From contig NZ_CP030118.1 of NCBI RefSeq assembly GCF_006968745.1, forward strand, positions 5,453,943 through 5,517,942: DNA of 64,000 nucleotides, given 5' to 3'. The notes under the pieces were generated by a model, which saw only the letters and a list, made by a program, of their open reading frames with translations, was not told where the DNA came from and did not search any database. Positions 17,807-26,745 of this stretch are shown one piece after another (position 1 is the first letter of the stretch; the number at the start of each line of letters is the position of its first letter). Made by a program: the position numbers and the translations under genes. This DNA is from Brasilonema sennae CENA114. GTDB lineage: Bacteria; Cyanobacteriota; Cyanobacteriia; Cyanobacteriales; Nostocaceae.

Positions 17807-18409
17807 ATGAACCCGCCAGTGTGTTGTCACGCTATTCTGGTAGGTTTTTCGTTGGGAGTGCTGTTTCTACCAATGGGATGCCGTCAGAAGAGTGTATCCT
17901 TCGAGTCCACAAAATTAGAAGCTTCTTCTCTACCGTCTGCTCAAACACATCAGGAACAGAGCGCAGCATCATCATCTGGTTCCTCAGTATCTACAAAAAG
18001 TTATCAAGTCGAAAGTAGCAGTGGTGGGATCAAGCATACCGTTATGACATATCAACAGGGATCAAGTGGGCAAGCAGCGAATCAAGGAACTTTACGAATG
18101 AGCAACCAAACCAACCAACCTGTGCGTCTTGCTCTACTGTCACGACGTTCTCTAAAGAAAGGCTCTTCCTCTGGACAGATTAAAGATGCTGTTCCTGCAC
18201 ACTGGGATTTTGCTCCACAAGAAGGTAGTGAGAAGGGGATGATTCTAGCTTTGCCAAACGGTAAGTTAGAACTGGAGACGGGAGATATTTTAGTTGCCTT
18301 TGCACAAGATGGTTCCCGTCGCTACTGGGGTCCATATGTTGTTGGAGAAACTTTCTTACCAAGTTGGAATTCTCAAAACAAAGAATGGCAACTTATTCTT
18401 AGTCCTTAG
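17807..18409 (+). CDS. Putative exported lipoprotein, unknown function
   Basis: 200 residues from the ATG at 17807. The N-terminus has a hydrophobic signal (HAILVGFSLGVLFLPMGC); the Cys after PMG could be lipidated, though Pro and Met are atypical lipobox residues. A Ser/Gln-rich low-complexity segment (about 35-95) precedes a compact C-terminal part (WDFAPQEGSEKGMILALP, DGSRRYWGPYVVGE) that looks folded. I do not recognise the family. The stop codon lies inside a heptameric repeat (TAGTCCT), so the last residues (LSP) are repeat-encoded. No functional neighbour is evident; a GT39 glycosyltransferase follows. Confidence 0.6.
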   Translation: MNPPVCCHAILVGFSLGVLFLPMGCRQKSVSFESTKLEASSLPSAQTHQEQSAASSSGSSVSTKSYQVESSSGGIKHTVMTYQQGSSGQAANQGTLRMSNQTNQPVRLALLSRRSLKKGSSSGQIKDAVPAHWDFAPQEGSEKGMILALPNGKLELETGDILVAFAQDGSRRYWGPYVVGETFLPSWNSQNKEWQLILSP

Positions 18410-18443
18410 TCCTTAGTCCTGAGTCATTAATCATTAGTCGTTA
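18405..18443. repeat. Heptameric short tandem repeats (STRR)
   Basis: TAGTCCT TAGTCCT GAGTCAT TAATCAT TAGTCGT, imperfect 7-bp tandem units of the STRR class known from heterocystous cyanobacteria. They start inside the stop codon of the upstream gene. Similar 7-mers occur at 2180-2215 (GATAACT) and 35285-35325 (CAGAAGT). Confidence 0.65.
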
Positions 18444-18544
18444 AGCTTGAACACTTGGAACCGAAAAGCTAAGCCAAAGTCATGTTGATTAATTTAGCAT
18501 TTAGACTGTTGACTGGTTACTTATAACTAATGATTAATGACTAT

Positions 18545-20314
18545 ATGGGCAAACGTCGAGTCTTCGCTGTGACTCTGTCGATTTTATGGTTAGTTTTAAT
18601 TGCTGGGGTGGCATTCTTTTGGCATTTGGGCAGTATTGGCTTGATTGATGAGACAGAGCCACTGTTTGCTGAAGCCTCCCGCCAGATGTTTGTTACAGGT
18701 GATTGGATTACTCCATTTTTCAATGGTGAAACTCGTTTTGATAAACCAGCTTTAATTTATTGGTGTCAGGCGATCACCTACTGGATTTTTGGAGTCAATG
18801 AATGGGCAGTCCGTTTGCCTTCAGCGCTTGCTGCTACAGGACTAATTAGTTTGGCATTTTACACTATACAGTGGCATTTAGCAAGACAAGACTACCTTGA
18901 GCGAACAACTCGCCCAACTCGACGCTGGTTAACGGCTGCTTTGGGAGCTGCTGTCATGGCATTGAGTTCACAAATGATTGTCTGGGGCAGAACGGGTGTT
19001 TCTGATATGTTGCTGGTTGGCTGCATGGACTCGGCGTTGTTGTGCTTTTTTCTCGCTTATGCCCAACCTTCACAATCAGAAATGAAAGCACGGTGGTATT
19101 TGGCTTTTTATGTCCTCACTGCGGGTGCAATTTTAACCAAAGGACCAGTAGGAATTGTCTTACCTGTGCTGATTATCGGCATATTTGTGCTTTATTTGGG
19201 AAATGCAAAAGCAATTTTACGGGAAATGCGTCCCCTTACAGGTTTACTCATTATTCTATGTTTATCAGTACCCTGGTATCTGCTAGTTATTTGGCGTAAT
19301 GGTGAAAATTATATTAATTCATTTTTTGGTTACCACAATCTTGAACGTTTTACAAGTGTGGTCAACCGCCACTCAGCCCCTTGGTATTTTTACTTTTTCG
19401 TTGTATTGGTAGGTTTTGCACCATACTCAGTCTACTTGCCTTTGGCTATGGCAAGGCTGAAATTTTGGCAACCAAAGTACTGGCGTTCTCAAAAACGCTC
19501 TAGTCAACTTGGTTTATTTGCTTTTGTCTGGTTTATTGGTGTTTTTGGCTTCTTCACTACTGCTGTCACCAAACTCCCCAGCTACGTATTGCCTTTAATG
19601 CCAGCAGCAGCTATTCTGGTAGCTTTATTGTGGAGTGACCTGCTGAAGGATGAGAAGATCACGCAGCAATATTCTCCTGATTCTCTTAATCGTCCCCTCT
19701 TCTGGACAGGTTGGGTGAATGTCGTATTTTTAGCAGTGCTAGCAGTCGCAATGTTTTACGTTCCTCAGTTAATAAAGGATCCCGCTGCACCCAAGTTCTC
19801 TGAGTCATTTCAACAATCAGGCTTATCAGTTCTAGGAGGTGTCATTTGGCTAGTTTGTGCTCTTATAGTGGCGGCTTTACTGGTGCGTCGTTATTATCAA
19901 CCAGTGTTAATGGTGAATGTATTGGCGTTTGCGGCGTTTTTAGTTTTTGTTCTCACGCCTTGTTTGTTTTTGATAGATCAGGAACGTCAGCTACCTTTGC
20001 GGGAATTGTCTGCGATCGCAGTCCAAACACAACAACCCAATGAAGAACTTATGATGGTGGGTTTCAAAAAACCAAGCGTAGTTTTCTATACTCAAAAACA
20101 AGTAAATTACGTCAAAATATCTACAAAAGCTGCACAATATATTCAAGACAAAGCTGCCAAGAAAACACAGCCCCCCTCAGTGTTGGTTCTTGCTCAGTTC
20201 AAAAAGTTTCCTGAAATGAACTTAAAGCCAACTGATTACGAAAAGTTGGGTACAAGCGGGGCTTATCAACTGATTCGAGTTCCTTTGAATAAGAAAGAAC
20301 TAGGAAACTCTTAA
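18545..20314 (+). CDS. Glycosyltransferase family 39 (ArnT/PMT-like) membrane protein
   Basis: 589 residues from ATG 18545 (MGKRRVFAV); an in-frame ATG at 18530 would add five residues coded by ATTAATGA-type repeat DNA, so the later start is preferred. The first membrane helix is followed by the GT-C motif IGLIDETEPLFAEASRQM, whose acidic residues bind the lipid-phosphate sugar donor, and then GDWITPFFNGETRFDKPAL. Ten to twelve membrane segments follow to about residue 480, with a small C-terminal soluble part (about 490-589). These enzymes move a sugar from a polyprenyl-phosphate donor to lipid or protein on the outer side of the cytoplasmic membrane. The acceptor is not predictable here. 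Confidence 0.82.
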   Translation: MGKRRVFAVTLSILWLVLIAGVAFFWHLGSIGLIDETEPLFAEASRQMFVTGDWITPFFNGETRFDKPALIYWCQAITYWIFGVNEWAVRLPSALAATGLISLAFYTIQWHLARQDYLERTTRPTRRWLTAALGAAVMALSSQMIVWGRTGVSDMLLVGCMDSALLCFFLAYAQPSQSEMKARWYLAFYVLTAGAILTKGPVGIVLPVLIIGIFVLYLGNAKAILREMRPLTGLLIILCLSVPWYLLVIWRNGENYINSFFGYHNLERFTSVVNRHSAPWYFYFFVVLVGFAPYSVYLPLAMARLKFWQPKYWRSQKRSSQLGLFAFVWFIGVFGFFTTAVTKLPSYVLPLMPAAAILVALLWSDLLKDEKITQQYSPDSLNRPLFWTGWVNVVFLAVLAVAMFYVPQLIKDPAAPKFSESFQQSGLSVLGGVIWLVCALIVAALLVRRYYQPVLMVNVLAFAAFLVFVLTPCLFLIDQERQLPLRELSAIAVQTQQPNEELMMVGFKKPSVVFYTQKQVNYVKISTKAAQYIQDKAAKKTQPPSVLVLAQFKKFPEMNLKPTDYEKLGTSGAYQLIRVPLNKKELGNS

Positions 20315-20319
20315 CGCGA

Positions 20320-20425
20320 CTTTTAGAGAAGCAGCGCGGGATAGTCGAAAGTAAACCAAAGGAAGCAAATTTGGGCGATCGCGCCTTGCGCGGCTCCCCC
20401 GAGTGAGCATCGCCTCACGGTTAAC
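20320..20425. repeat. GC-rich palindromic repeat in the rpiA leader region
   Basis: Contains GCGACTTTTAGAGAAGC, a HIP1 GCGATCGC site and GCGCCTTGCGCGGCTCCC/GAGTGAGCATCGCCTCAC inverted arms. Same compositional family as the repeats at 22150, 39250 and 47280. It separates the GT39 gene from rpiA. Confidence 0.5.
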
Positions 20426-20549
20426 ATCTTGAAATATAAGTTGTTTCGTCCATTTAGCAGTACCTTTTTTGACAATGTGGCAACGGATTCTACGACGACA
20501 GCGTTGCCCTCTACTATGTTCTATAGCAAGTTTTTGAGGAGCATTGGGA

Positions 20550-21260
20550 ATGACAGCAGCAACAGACCCCGTAAAGTTGAGCAAGCAGGAAGTTGGCAAA
20601 GCCGCTGCCGCTTTGGTAGAATCAGGTTCTATTGTTGGGTTGGGTACGGGATCAACGACAGCATATGCAATTGAGTTTATAGGCAATCGCCTCAAATCCG
20701 GCGAACTCAAAGATATTGTTGGTGTCCCCACTTCGTTTCAAGCAGAAGTGCTGGCGAAGCAGTATGGTATTCCACTCACCACCCTAGACGCTATTGACCA
20801 CATTGATATTGCAATTGATGGTGCAGATGAAGTTGATCCACAAAAAAATTTGATTAAAGGTGGCGGTGCTGCACATACCCGCGAAAAGGTAGTAGATTAT
20901 TTCGCCAGCCGATTTATTGTCGTTGTCGATGGTGCTAAATTAGTTGAGCGACTAGGTTCTGTTTTTCCAGTTCCTGTAGAAGTAATACCAATGGCAGTTG
21001 GCCCCGTCACCCTGGCACTTGAAAAACTTGGTGGCAAACCAGAACTGCGTATGGGTGTGAAAAAAGCTGGCCCAGTGATTACCGACCAAGGCAACATGGT
21101 TCTAGATGTCAAATTTGACACTATTGACAATCCAGAGGAACTAGAAAAAATACTGAATAATATTCCTGGCGTGTTGGAAAACGGTATCTTCGTTAACTGT
21201 GCTGATGTGGTGTTAATAGGCGAAGTCAAAGATGGTCAGCCTGTTGTCAGGCAATTGTAG
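20550..21260 (+). CDS. rpiA: Ribose-5-phosphate isomerase A
   Basis: 236 residues. GLGTGSTTAYAIEFI, VPTSFQ, DIAIDGADEVD and LIKGGGAAHTREK are the RpiA active-site blocks (catalytic Asp/Glu in DGADEVD, Lys in KGGGA). Interconverts ribose-5-phosphate and ribulose-5-phosphate in the Calvin and pentose-phosphate cycles; cytosolic. The start ATG at 20550 is preferred over an in-frame TTG at 20544 because the Shine-Dalgarno GAGGA (20536-20540) then has a 9-base spacer. Normal length; no anomalies. Confidence 0.95.
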   Translation: MTAATDPVKLSKQEVGKAAAALVESGSIVGLGTGSTTAYAIEFIGNRLKSGELKDIVGVPTSFQAEVLAKQYGIPLTTLDAIDHIDIAIDGADEVDPQKNLIKGGGAAHTREKVVDYFASRFIVVVDGAKLVERLGSVFPVPVEVIPMAVGPVTLALEKLGGKPELRMGVKKAGPVITDQGNMVLDVKFDTIDNPEELEKILNNIPGVLENGIFVNCADVVLIGEVKDGQPVVRQL

Positions 21261-21409
21261 CAGTTTGAAATGAGTATAGGGGCGCACAGGCGCTGCGGCC
21301 TTGCGCCCACATGGCAGAAATTCAAAATGTACCTAACAGACACCCTGCGCAAAATGTGCAAGTGCTGTCTGTGAGGCACAAAAATTTCTTTACTTTATTA
21401 TTTTTGTAT

Positions 21410-21646
21410 TTAATCTTGTCTATAAGTATTGTTTTTAACATCCATCAACCAAATTTTTTCTAGAATGGCAATTCTTCTACGGTAAACAGTAGTACGATAT
21501 TTTTTATAAGTAATTATACTCATCAAAAGAAATAAAGGAAAAGAAATGATAGACAAGCCTATAAGATTATTAGTATGGGCATCAGCAGTACCCTGAGAGT
21601 GAGTGTTTAAGGCTTCAGTTGGCTGAGTAGTAGAGTAATGTGGCAT
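21410..21646 (-). CDS. Small single-pass membrane protein, unknown
   Basis: 78 residues starting MPHYSTTQPTEALN at 21646; the sequence TTTGGAGGTATTAATG places a strong GGAGG seven bases before this ATG, which decides the start. A polar N-terminus, one membrane helix (IGLSIISFPLFLLMSIITY, about 33-51) and a basic tail (YKKYR, YRRR). The positive-inside rule puts the C-terminus in the cytoplasm. I do not recognise a family. Convergent with rpiA. Confidence 0.6.
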   Translation of the reverse strand: MPHYSTTQPTEALNTHSQGTADAHTNNLIGLSIISFPLFLLMSIITYKKYRTTVYRRRIAILEKIWLMDVKNNTYRQD

Positions 21647-21837
21647 TAATACCTCCAAAGATATATAGTTCTACTAATAAAGCTTCAAGGGGAACGTTTT
21701 ATTTTTCGCACAAGTTGAGGATTTTCCGGATGTATCCGGACTGTGGTTACTAAAACAATGAGTATTTCTAGTTCCCATAGTCATAAAAGCTTTTATCTTT
21801 AGGAATACTTTTGTCAAAATACCCTCATTATAAAAGA

Positions 21838-22035
21838 GTAGGGGTGTAAGGGTGTAGGGGGGAAGAGAGGATTTTCCTTGTGGTACACCCCTGCCCCGGA
21901 ATCAAAAGGGTACAAGCCCCCACCAAATCATAGATTTGGTGGTCTCCAATCAGTGGTGGGTACAAGCTCCCACTGATTGTATCCCCTACACCCTTACACC
22001 CTTACCCCCTTACACCCCTAGTTTTTGACACCCTT
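21838..22035. repeat. Inverted array of TGTAAGGG-type short repeats enclosing two hairpins
   Basis: The left arm (about 21838-21866) is GTAGGGGTGTAAGGGTGTAG; the right arm (about 21983-22020) is its complement repeated (CACCCTTACACCCTTAC). Between them are two hairpins: CCACCAAATC/GATTTGGTGG (21920-21942) and AATCAGTG/CACTGATT (21948-21978), each followed or preceded by GTACAAGC. A mini-transposon-like or structured element with no coding capacity. Confidence 0.6.
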
Positions 22036-22149
22036 ACACCCTTACAAGAAAGTCCGTAAGCGCAACGTCTTGTGCAGCAGAGATCGAAAGGGTTCTCGCG
22101 TTGTGTTCTGTTGGGCTGTTTTACCCGACCTAATTCATTCTAAATTCTG

Positions 22150-22600
22150 ACTTGTGACCTCTATGCCCAGAGGGCACGCACTCGCGTTGGGGGTTCGCCC
22201 TATGGCCCTCCGCCACGCCTTACGGCTATCGCCGTATGCGCAAAGCGCACGCCTTACGGCGAACGCGCAGCGTCTCCGTTCGCGTTTGCGTAGCGCCAAA
22301 GTCTGCCGGGGGGAGTATCCCCCCGGCGAGCTTTGCCCCTTCGGGGCTAGCGTGTCCGTTCGGCACGGGGCCGTGCCCGTATGCGCAAAGCGCACGCCCA
22401 GAGGGCGAACGCGCAGCGTGTCCCTTTGGGACTCAGGGCTCAGGACATAGGAGATACGGCACGTCTGAGCGCAGAGCGCACGCGGCTTGGGCGAACGACG
22501 AACGCAGTCGCTCATGGGGGAAACCACGCCACACGCTACAAGTCGGTAGAGCCGCCCAACGCAGTGGCTCCCCAAGACCGCGCTGGCTCACTTGTGAGTT
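22150..22600. repeat. Cluster of GC-rich palindromic repeats
   Basis: About 450 bp, much richer in G+C than the surroundings, made of short palindromes (CGCCTTACGGCG, GCCGGGGGGAGTATCCCCCC, TGTCCCTTTGGGACTC, GGCACGGGGCCGTGCC). The block GCGTGTCCCTTTGGGACTC with its flanks recurs at about 47414-47446, AGCGCACGCCTTACGGCG recurs at about 39280-39303, and TCTGCCGGGGG...GGCGAGCTTT recurs inside the dead IS at 53412-53447. Several long frames cross it but none resembles a protein. Confidence 0.8.
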
Positions 22601-23132
22601 CTGTTCTATAGTTTCTTCTCCAATATTTAAGTTTGTCCATAGAAATTGACTTAGTGACAACATTCACTCCAGTTCCTCGCCAAGCAACTTCTGAATCTGT
22701 TGTAAAAACAGCACATTCTAATTGTTCTAGCTTAATATTCCAATACTCACTAAATCTGCTTTTCAAAGTTATGACTTGCTCAAAAACTTTATTTCTATGC
22801 TTATTTCTTCTTTTCCTTTCTGTTGCTCCTGTTGCTTCTGTATCAATAAATTTTGTTTCTATTAAGAAGATATTACCTAAGGAACTTAGATAAACGAAAT
22901 CACACTTACCCAAATCTGTATAGTCAGCGATTGGCGACTTTTCAAATAACAGTAATTCACAGCAGAAAGGAAATATCCGTTCAATATTCAAGAACAAATA
23001 AGCCTGCAATAGGAGTTCGTTATCGTAAGGAAAACTCACAACACCCTCAAAAAATCTTTTAATCTCTTCCTGAGATTGGGGTTGAATTCTTTTACAATGT
23101 ACAACAAAATTCTTTACCTCATCTGCGATCAT
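22536..23132 (-). CDS. PD-(D/E)XK nuclease-like hypothetical protein with repeat-encoded tail
   Basis: 198 residues from ATG 23132, preceded by GGAGGAGG about 13 bases away. The central segment GKCDFVYLSSLGNIFLIETK has the D-x(n)-E-x-K arrangement of PD-(D/E)XK enzymes, followed by a basic helix (ERKRRNKHRNKVFEQVITLK). The same pattern is seen in short Shedu- or Hjc-like and restriction-like proteins, so a defence or DNA-repair nuclease is possible but not shown. The last 18 or so residues (SEPARSWGATALGGSTDL) are encoded by the adjacent GC-rich repeat, so the original C-terminus has probably been replaced. Confidence 0.55.
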   Translation of the reverse strand: MIADEVKNFVVHCKRIQPQSQEEIKRFFEGVVSFPYDNELLLQAYLFLNIERIFPFCCELLLFEKSPIADYTDLGKCDFVYLSSLGNIFLIETKFIDTEATGATERKRRNKHRNKVFEQVITLKSRFSEYWNIKLEQLECAVFTTDSEVAWRGTGVNVVTKSISMDKLKYWRRNYRTELTSEPARSWGATALGGSTDL

Positions 23133-23675
23133 GCAGTTTTCGTTTCCTCCTCCTTATTAACACACATTCACCATGCATCAAAATATACACTGTATTGAAA
23201 AAACAAAACATCCGCATAAGTAATGAAAAAACGAGCCTATTTTCATTTACTTACGGTAAATTATTGAGAGAATAATTGTATTTATTCAAGCATTTGTATA
23301 CGTAATAATACTGTATTTAGGTGACATCCTGACCCTCTGGTAGTAATGCCATTTCACCAAAGGCTTGATACAAATGATTTTTCTCCAATTATTTCCCCCC
23401 CACTCTCTAGTAGAATTTACAGCAATTTTCAGCTAAATAGACCACATTGTAAGGGCGCAACAGCCTTAGTATCCATGCTTGATTTTGCGCAAAACCTTAT
23501 GGAAGCTTGTAATTCAAATAGATGAAAAATGCTGTAATATTTTTACACGTATGCAGGAGTCATCACTCATTAACGGGACTTGATATTACAGATAATCAGA
23601 TTCCCGACTTATGCAACAAGTCGGGAATCTTGCAACCTCTGGCAATTAATGACATGAACCACAATCGGTCTTTGA
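23133..23675. other. Gene-free stretch with one strong hairpin
   Basis: About 540 bp. The only clear structure is AGATTCCCGACTT/AAGTCGGGAATCT (23598-23630) with a 7-base loop, about 45 bases past the dnaE-C stop. It has no T-tract, so it is either a weak terminator or a dispersed repeat. The rest is AT-rich and uninformative. Confidence 0.55.
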
Positions 23676-25031
23676 TTAAACATCAGCAAGCGATTGTGGA
23701 TAAGCAGAGAATCTAGCATTTAGAAGAGCCTGAACAGTTGTTCTAGAATCTTGCACCCAAAATTGTCGTCCAAAACGGACAAGTTGACGGGAAGTTCCGG
23801 CTTGTACAATTCCTATAACTGGAACTTTTGCTTTTTCTTTGTCTCCTGAGTATTCTTGCAAAATTGTTCTGAGGCGATGTTGTTCTTCAATTGTGGCTGC
23901 TTGTTGAGGATTCAATTGCACCATAACCAACTGTACTGTTTCTACTAGCTCTACATCTTCAACAATCAATTGATTTTGGTCGTCGCGTCGGTCTACTTTT
24001 CCCCAAATTATTAACCGAGAGTCAATTTGGAGCAAAGAGTGAATCCGCTCATAAATTTTAGGAAAGACGATGGCTTCTAATTGTGTGGTTAAATCTTCGA
24101 TTTGTAAAATAGCCATTGGCTCGCCTTTTTTTGTCATGACTTTTTTAACGCCATTGAGCATGACAACCGCACAAATCGTACTTTCTTCTTTCTGTGCGCC
24201 AAGCTGCGAAAGGTTTATCGGAGCTAGAACACGTGCTGAATTACTAATAGCTTTGAGTGGATGATCTGATACATAAAATCCTAAAAGCTCCTTTTCCATT
24301 TGCAACTTTTTCTGTGGGGGAAAATCAGGAACTTTTTGAGCTTTGGGAGCTGTATCAAAGTTATTTTGGTTTTTATTAGTGGTAGCGGCAGTAGAAAATG
24401 CGCCGCCGAACAAATCAAAGAGATTTCCCTGTCCGCTCGCTCTGTCTCTGGCACGAGATTGTGCCCAGTCGTATACTAGTTCTAAGTCGCGAAGTAACTG
24501 GTAGCGATTGGAGTCAATTGTGTCAAACGCTCCACAAGAAATCAGCGCTTCTAAACTACGGCGGTTGACAGCACGCAAATCCATGCGATCGCAAAAATCA
24601 GCTAGAGACTTAAACTCGCCTCCTTCCTTTCTCGCTTCCAAAATACAGGCTATTGCGTTCTGTCCCACGTTACGAACAGCAGATAATCCAAACAAAATGT
24701 TGTTACCTGACGGTGTAAAATCTACACCAGAGCGATTGATATCTGGCGGCTCTATATGAATTTTCATATTTGCGCAGCTGGAAATATATTTCTGCACCTT
24801 GTCTGTGTCATCGCTGTTAGCCGTCAACAGCGCCGCCATGTATTCCAACCGATAGTTCGCTTTTAAATACGCAGTTTGATATGTAACATAAGCATATGCC
24901 GTTGAATGGGATTTATTAAAACAATTAGAAGCAACTAAGCCATCTTTAATAACAAAATTATGGTCGCGCTCTACCCCAATGTCATAGACATTTTGCGTCC
25001 CTAAACTTTTTCGAGTGACAATTTTAACCAT
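23676..25031 (-). CDS. dnaE: DNA polymerase III alpha subunit, C-terminal half with split-intein C fragment
   Basis: 451 residues from ATG 25031 (AGGGG eight bases upstream); a TTG at 25061 is in frame but unlikely. Residues 1-36 (MVKIVTRKSLGTQNVYDIGV, ERDHNFVIKDGLVASN) are the C-terminal half of the cyanobacterial split DnaE intein, ending in the catalytic Asn and followed by the +1 Cys of CFNKSHSTAYAYVTYQTAYL. Trans-splicing joins this to the product of a distant dnaE-N gene not in this window. The 415-residue extein covers the end of the polymerase domain, helix-hairpin-helix (GLSAVRNVGQNAI), OB-fold (LGFYVSDHPL, GVKKVMTKKGEPMAILQIED) and C-terminal region. Essential replicative enzyme. 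Divergent from gatA across 221 bp. Confidence 0.95.
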   Translation of the reverse strand: MVKIVTRKSLGTQNVYDIGVERDHNFVIKDGLVASNCFNKSHSTAYAYVTYQTAYLKANYRLEYMAALLTANSDDTDKVQKYISSCANMKIHIEPPDINRSGVDFTPSGNNILFGLSAVRNVGQNAIACILEARKEGGEFKSLADFCDRMDLRAVNRRSLEALISCGAFDTIDSNRYQLLRDLELVYDWAQSRARDRASGQGNLFDLFGGAFSTAATTNKNQNNFDTAPKAQKVPDFPPQKKLQMEKELLGFYVSDHPLKAISNSARVLAPINLSQLGAQKEESTICAVVMLNGVKKVMTKKGEPMAILQIEDLTTQLEAIVFPKIYERIHSLLQIDSRLIIWGKVDRRDDQNQLIVEDVELVETVQLVMVQLNPQQAATIEEQHRLRTILQEYSGDKEKAKVPVIGIVQAGTSRQLVRFGRQFWVQDSRTTVQALLNARFSAYPQSLADV

Positions 25032-25252
25032 TTTCTTAGCCCCTAAAAGCGATAAAATCAATTAATTTCTAAAATTGTCAAAAGCGTGTAACGCTCATTT
25101 TGACAGCAATAAATATTAATTTAGTCCAATTAAAGCTTCGACAACGCTAGCGCTTCAACATTTAAGTAGAATATCTGCACAGCCCAATCTAGTGGGCAGA
25201 AGTCGTCAAAGTGTACTAAAATCAAGGACTTGAGTCGTAATATAAAGTAATC

Positions 25253-26707
25253 ATGGCGTCCATCCGCGAGTTGCACACACAGCTAATTAATAAAGAACGC
25301 TCTGCAGTTGAAATTACGCGAGTTGCATTAGAGCGCATTCAAGCATTAGAGCCAAAATTGCACAGTTTTTTATGCGTGACTGCCGAGAGGGCACTAGAGC
25401 AAGCGCAGCAAGTGGATGCTAAAATTGCCGCTGGGGAAGAAATCAGCATACTCACAGGGATACCGATTGGAATCAAAGATAATCTGTGTACCAAAGGAAT
25501 TCCCACCACCTGCGCCTCTCGAATTCTAGAAAATTTTGTACCACCTTATGAATCAACTGTCACCCAAAAACTGGCAGATGCTGGTGCGGTGATGGTAGGT
25601 AAAACAAATTTGGATGAGTTTGCGATGGGAGGTTCCACAGAAAACTCTGCCTTTAAACTCACGGCTAATCCTTGGGATTTGTCGCGGGTTCCAGGTGGTT
25701 CTTCTGGTGGTTCAGCAGCAGCAGTCGCAGCAGGAGAATGTGTTGTTTCTCTGGGTTCTGATACTGGTGGTTCGATTAGACAACCAGCCTCTTTCTGTGG
25801 TGTTGTGGGAATGAAGCCAACTTATGGACTCGTTTCTCGCTATGGCTTGGTGGCTTTTGCTTCCTCTTTGGATCAAATTGGACCATTTGCACGCACAGTA
25901 GAAGATGCAGCGATATTATTGAAGGCGATCGCCGGTTACGATTCCAAAGACTCCACTAGTCTGAAAGTCGAAATACCTGATTACACCGCCAACTTAAAAC
26001 CAGAACTTCCTAAAGGAAAGCTCAGAATTGGTGTGATCAAAGAAACTTTTGGTGAAGGTTTGGACTCACAAGTCGAAGAAGCTGTCAACAAGGCGATTAA
26101 ACAATTAAAAGAGTTGGGAGCAGAAATTCAAGAAATTTCTTGTCCTCGGTTTAGGTATGGCTTACCCAGCTATTACATTATTGCTCCATCTGAAGCATCG
26201 GCAAACCTAGCTCGCTACGATGGCGTCAAGTATGGCTACCGCGCTCCTGATGCAGATAACTTGATATCAATGTATGCTCGCACCCGCGCCACTGGTTTTG
26301 GTACAGAAGTCAAACGCCGGATTATGATTGGAACTTACACCCTTTCGGCTGGTTATTACGATGCTTATTATCTCAAAGCTCAAAAAATTCGCACCCTGAT
26401 TAAGGAAGACTTTGAAAAAGCTTTTGAGAAAGTTGATGTTTTAGTTTGTCCGACAGCTCCCACCACTGCATTTAAAGCAGGGGAAAAAACTTCAGATCCA
26501 TTAAGTATGTACTTAATTGACTTGATGACTATTCCCGCTAATCTTGCTGGTTTACCGGGTATAAGCATCCCATGCGGTTTTGATAACAATGGGTTACCAA
26601 TTGGTTTACAGCTTATCAGTAATGTACTACGAGAAGACCAACTGTTTCAAGTCGCTTATGCTTATGAGCAAGCAACGAGTTGGAAAGAGCGATCGCCACA
26701 ACTATAG
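25253..26707 (+). CDS. gatA: Asp/Glu-tRNA amidotransferase subunit A
   Basis: 484 residues, full length. The amidase signature is complete: GIPIGIKDNLCTKG carries the catalytic Lys, GGSSGGSAAA and SLGSDTGGSIRQPASFCG the cis-Ser and nucleophilic Ser. GatA releases ammonia from Gln for the GatCAB complex, which converts Glu-tRNA(Gln) and Asp-tRNA(Asn) to the amides; cytosolic. It stands alone (gatB and gatC are not nearby), normal for cyanobacteria. Start ATG at 25253. Confidence 0.96.
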   Translation: MASIRELHTQLINKERSAVEITRVALERIQALEPKLHSFLCVTAERALEQAQQVDAKIAAGEEISILTGIPIGIKDNLCTKGIPTTCASRILENFVPPYESTVTQKLADAGAVMVGKTNLDEFAMGGSTENSAFKLTANPWDLSRVPGGSSGGSAAAVAAGECVVSLGSDTGGSIRQPASFCGVVGMKPTYGLVSRYGLVAFASSLDQIGPFARTVEDAAILLKAIAGYDSKDSTSLKVEIPDYTANLKPELPKGKLRIGVIKETFGEGLDSQVEEAVNKAIKQLKELGAEIQEISCPRFRYGLPSYYIIAPSEASANLARYDGVKYGYRAPDADNLISMYARTRATGFGTEVKRRIMIGTYTLSAGYYDAYYLKAQKIRTLIKEDFEKAFEKVDVLVCPTAPTTAFKAGEKTSDPLSMYLIDLMTIPANLAGLPGISIPCGFDNNGLPIGLQLISNVLREDQLFQVAYAYEQATSWKERSPQL

Positions 26708-26745
26708 TCCTCTATATATTAGTAGTAATCACTAGTGACTCATTA

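Noticed and set aside
22154..22663. Several overlapping frames of 73-146 codons on both strands
   Set aside because: They lie in palindromic GC-rich repeats with few stop codons; no homology-like features.
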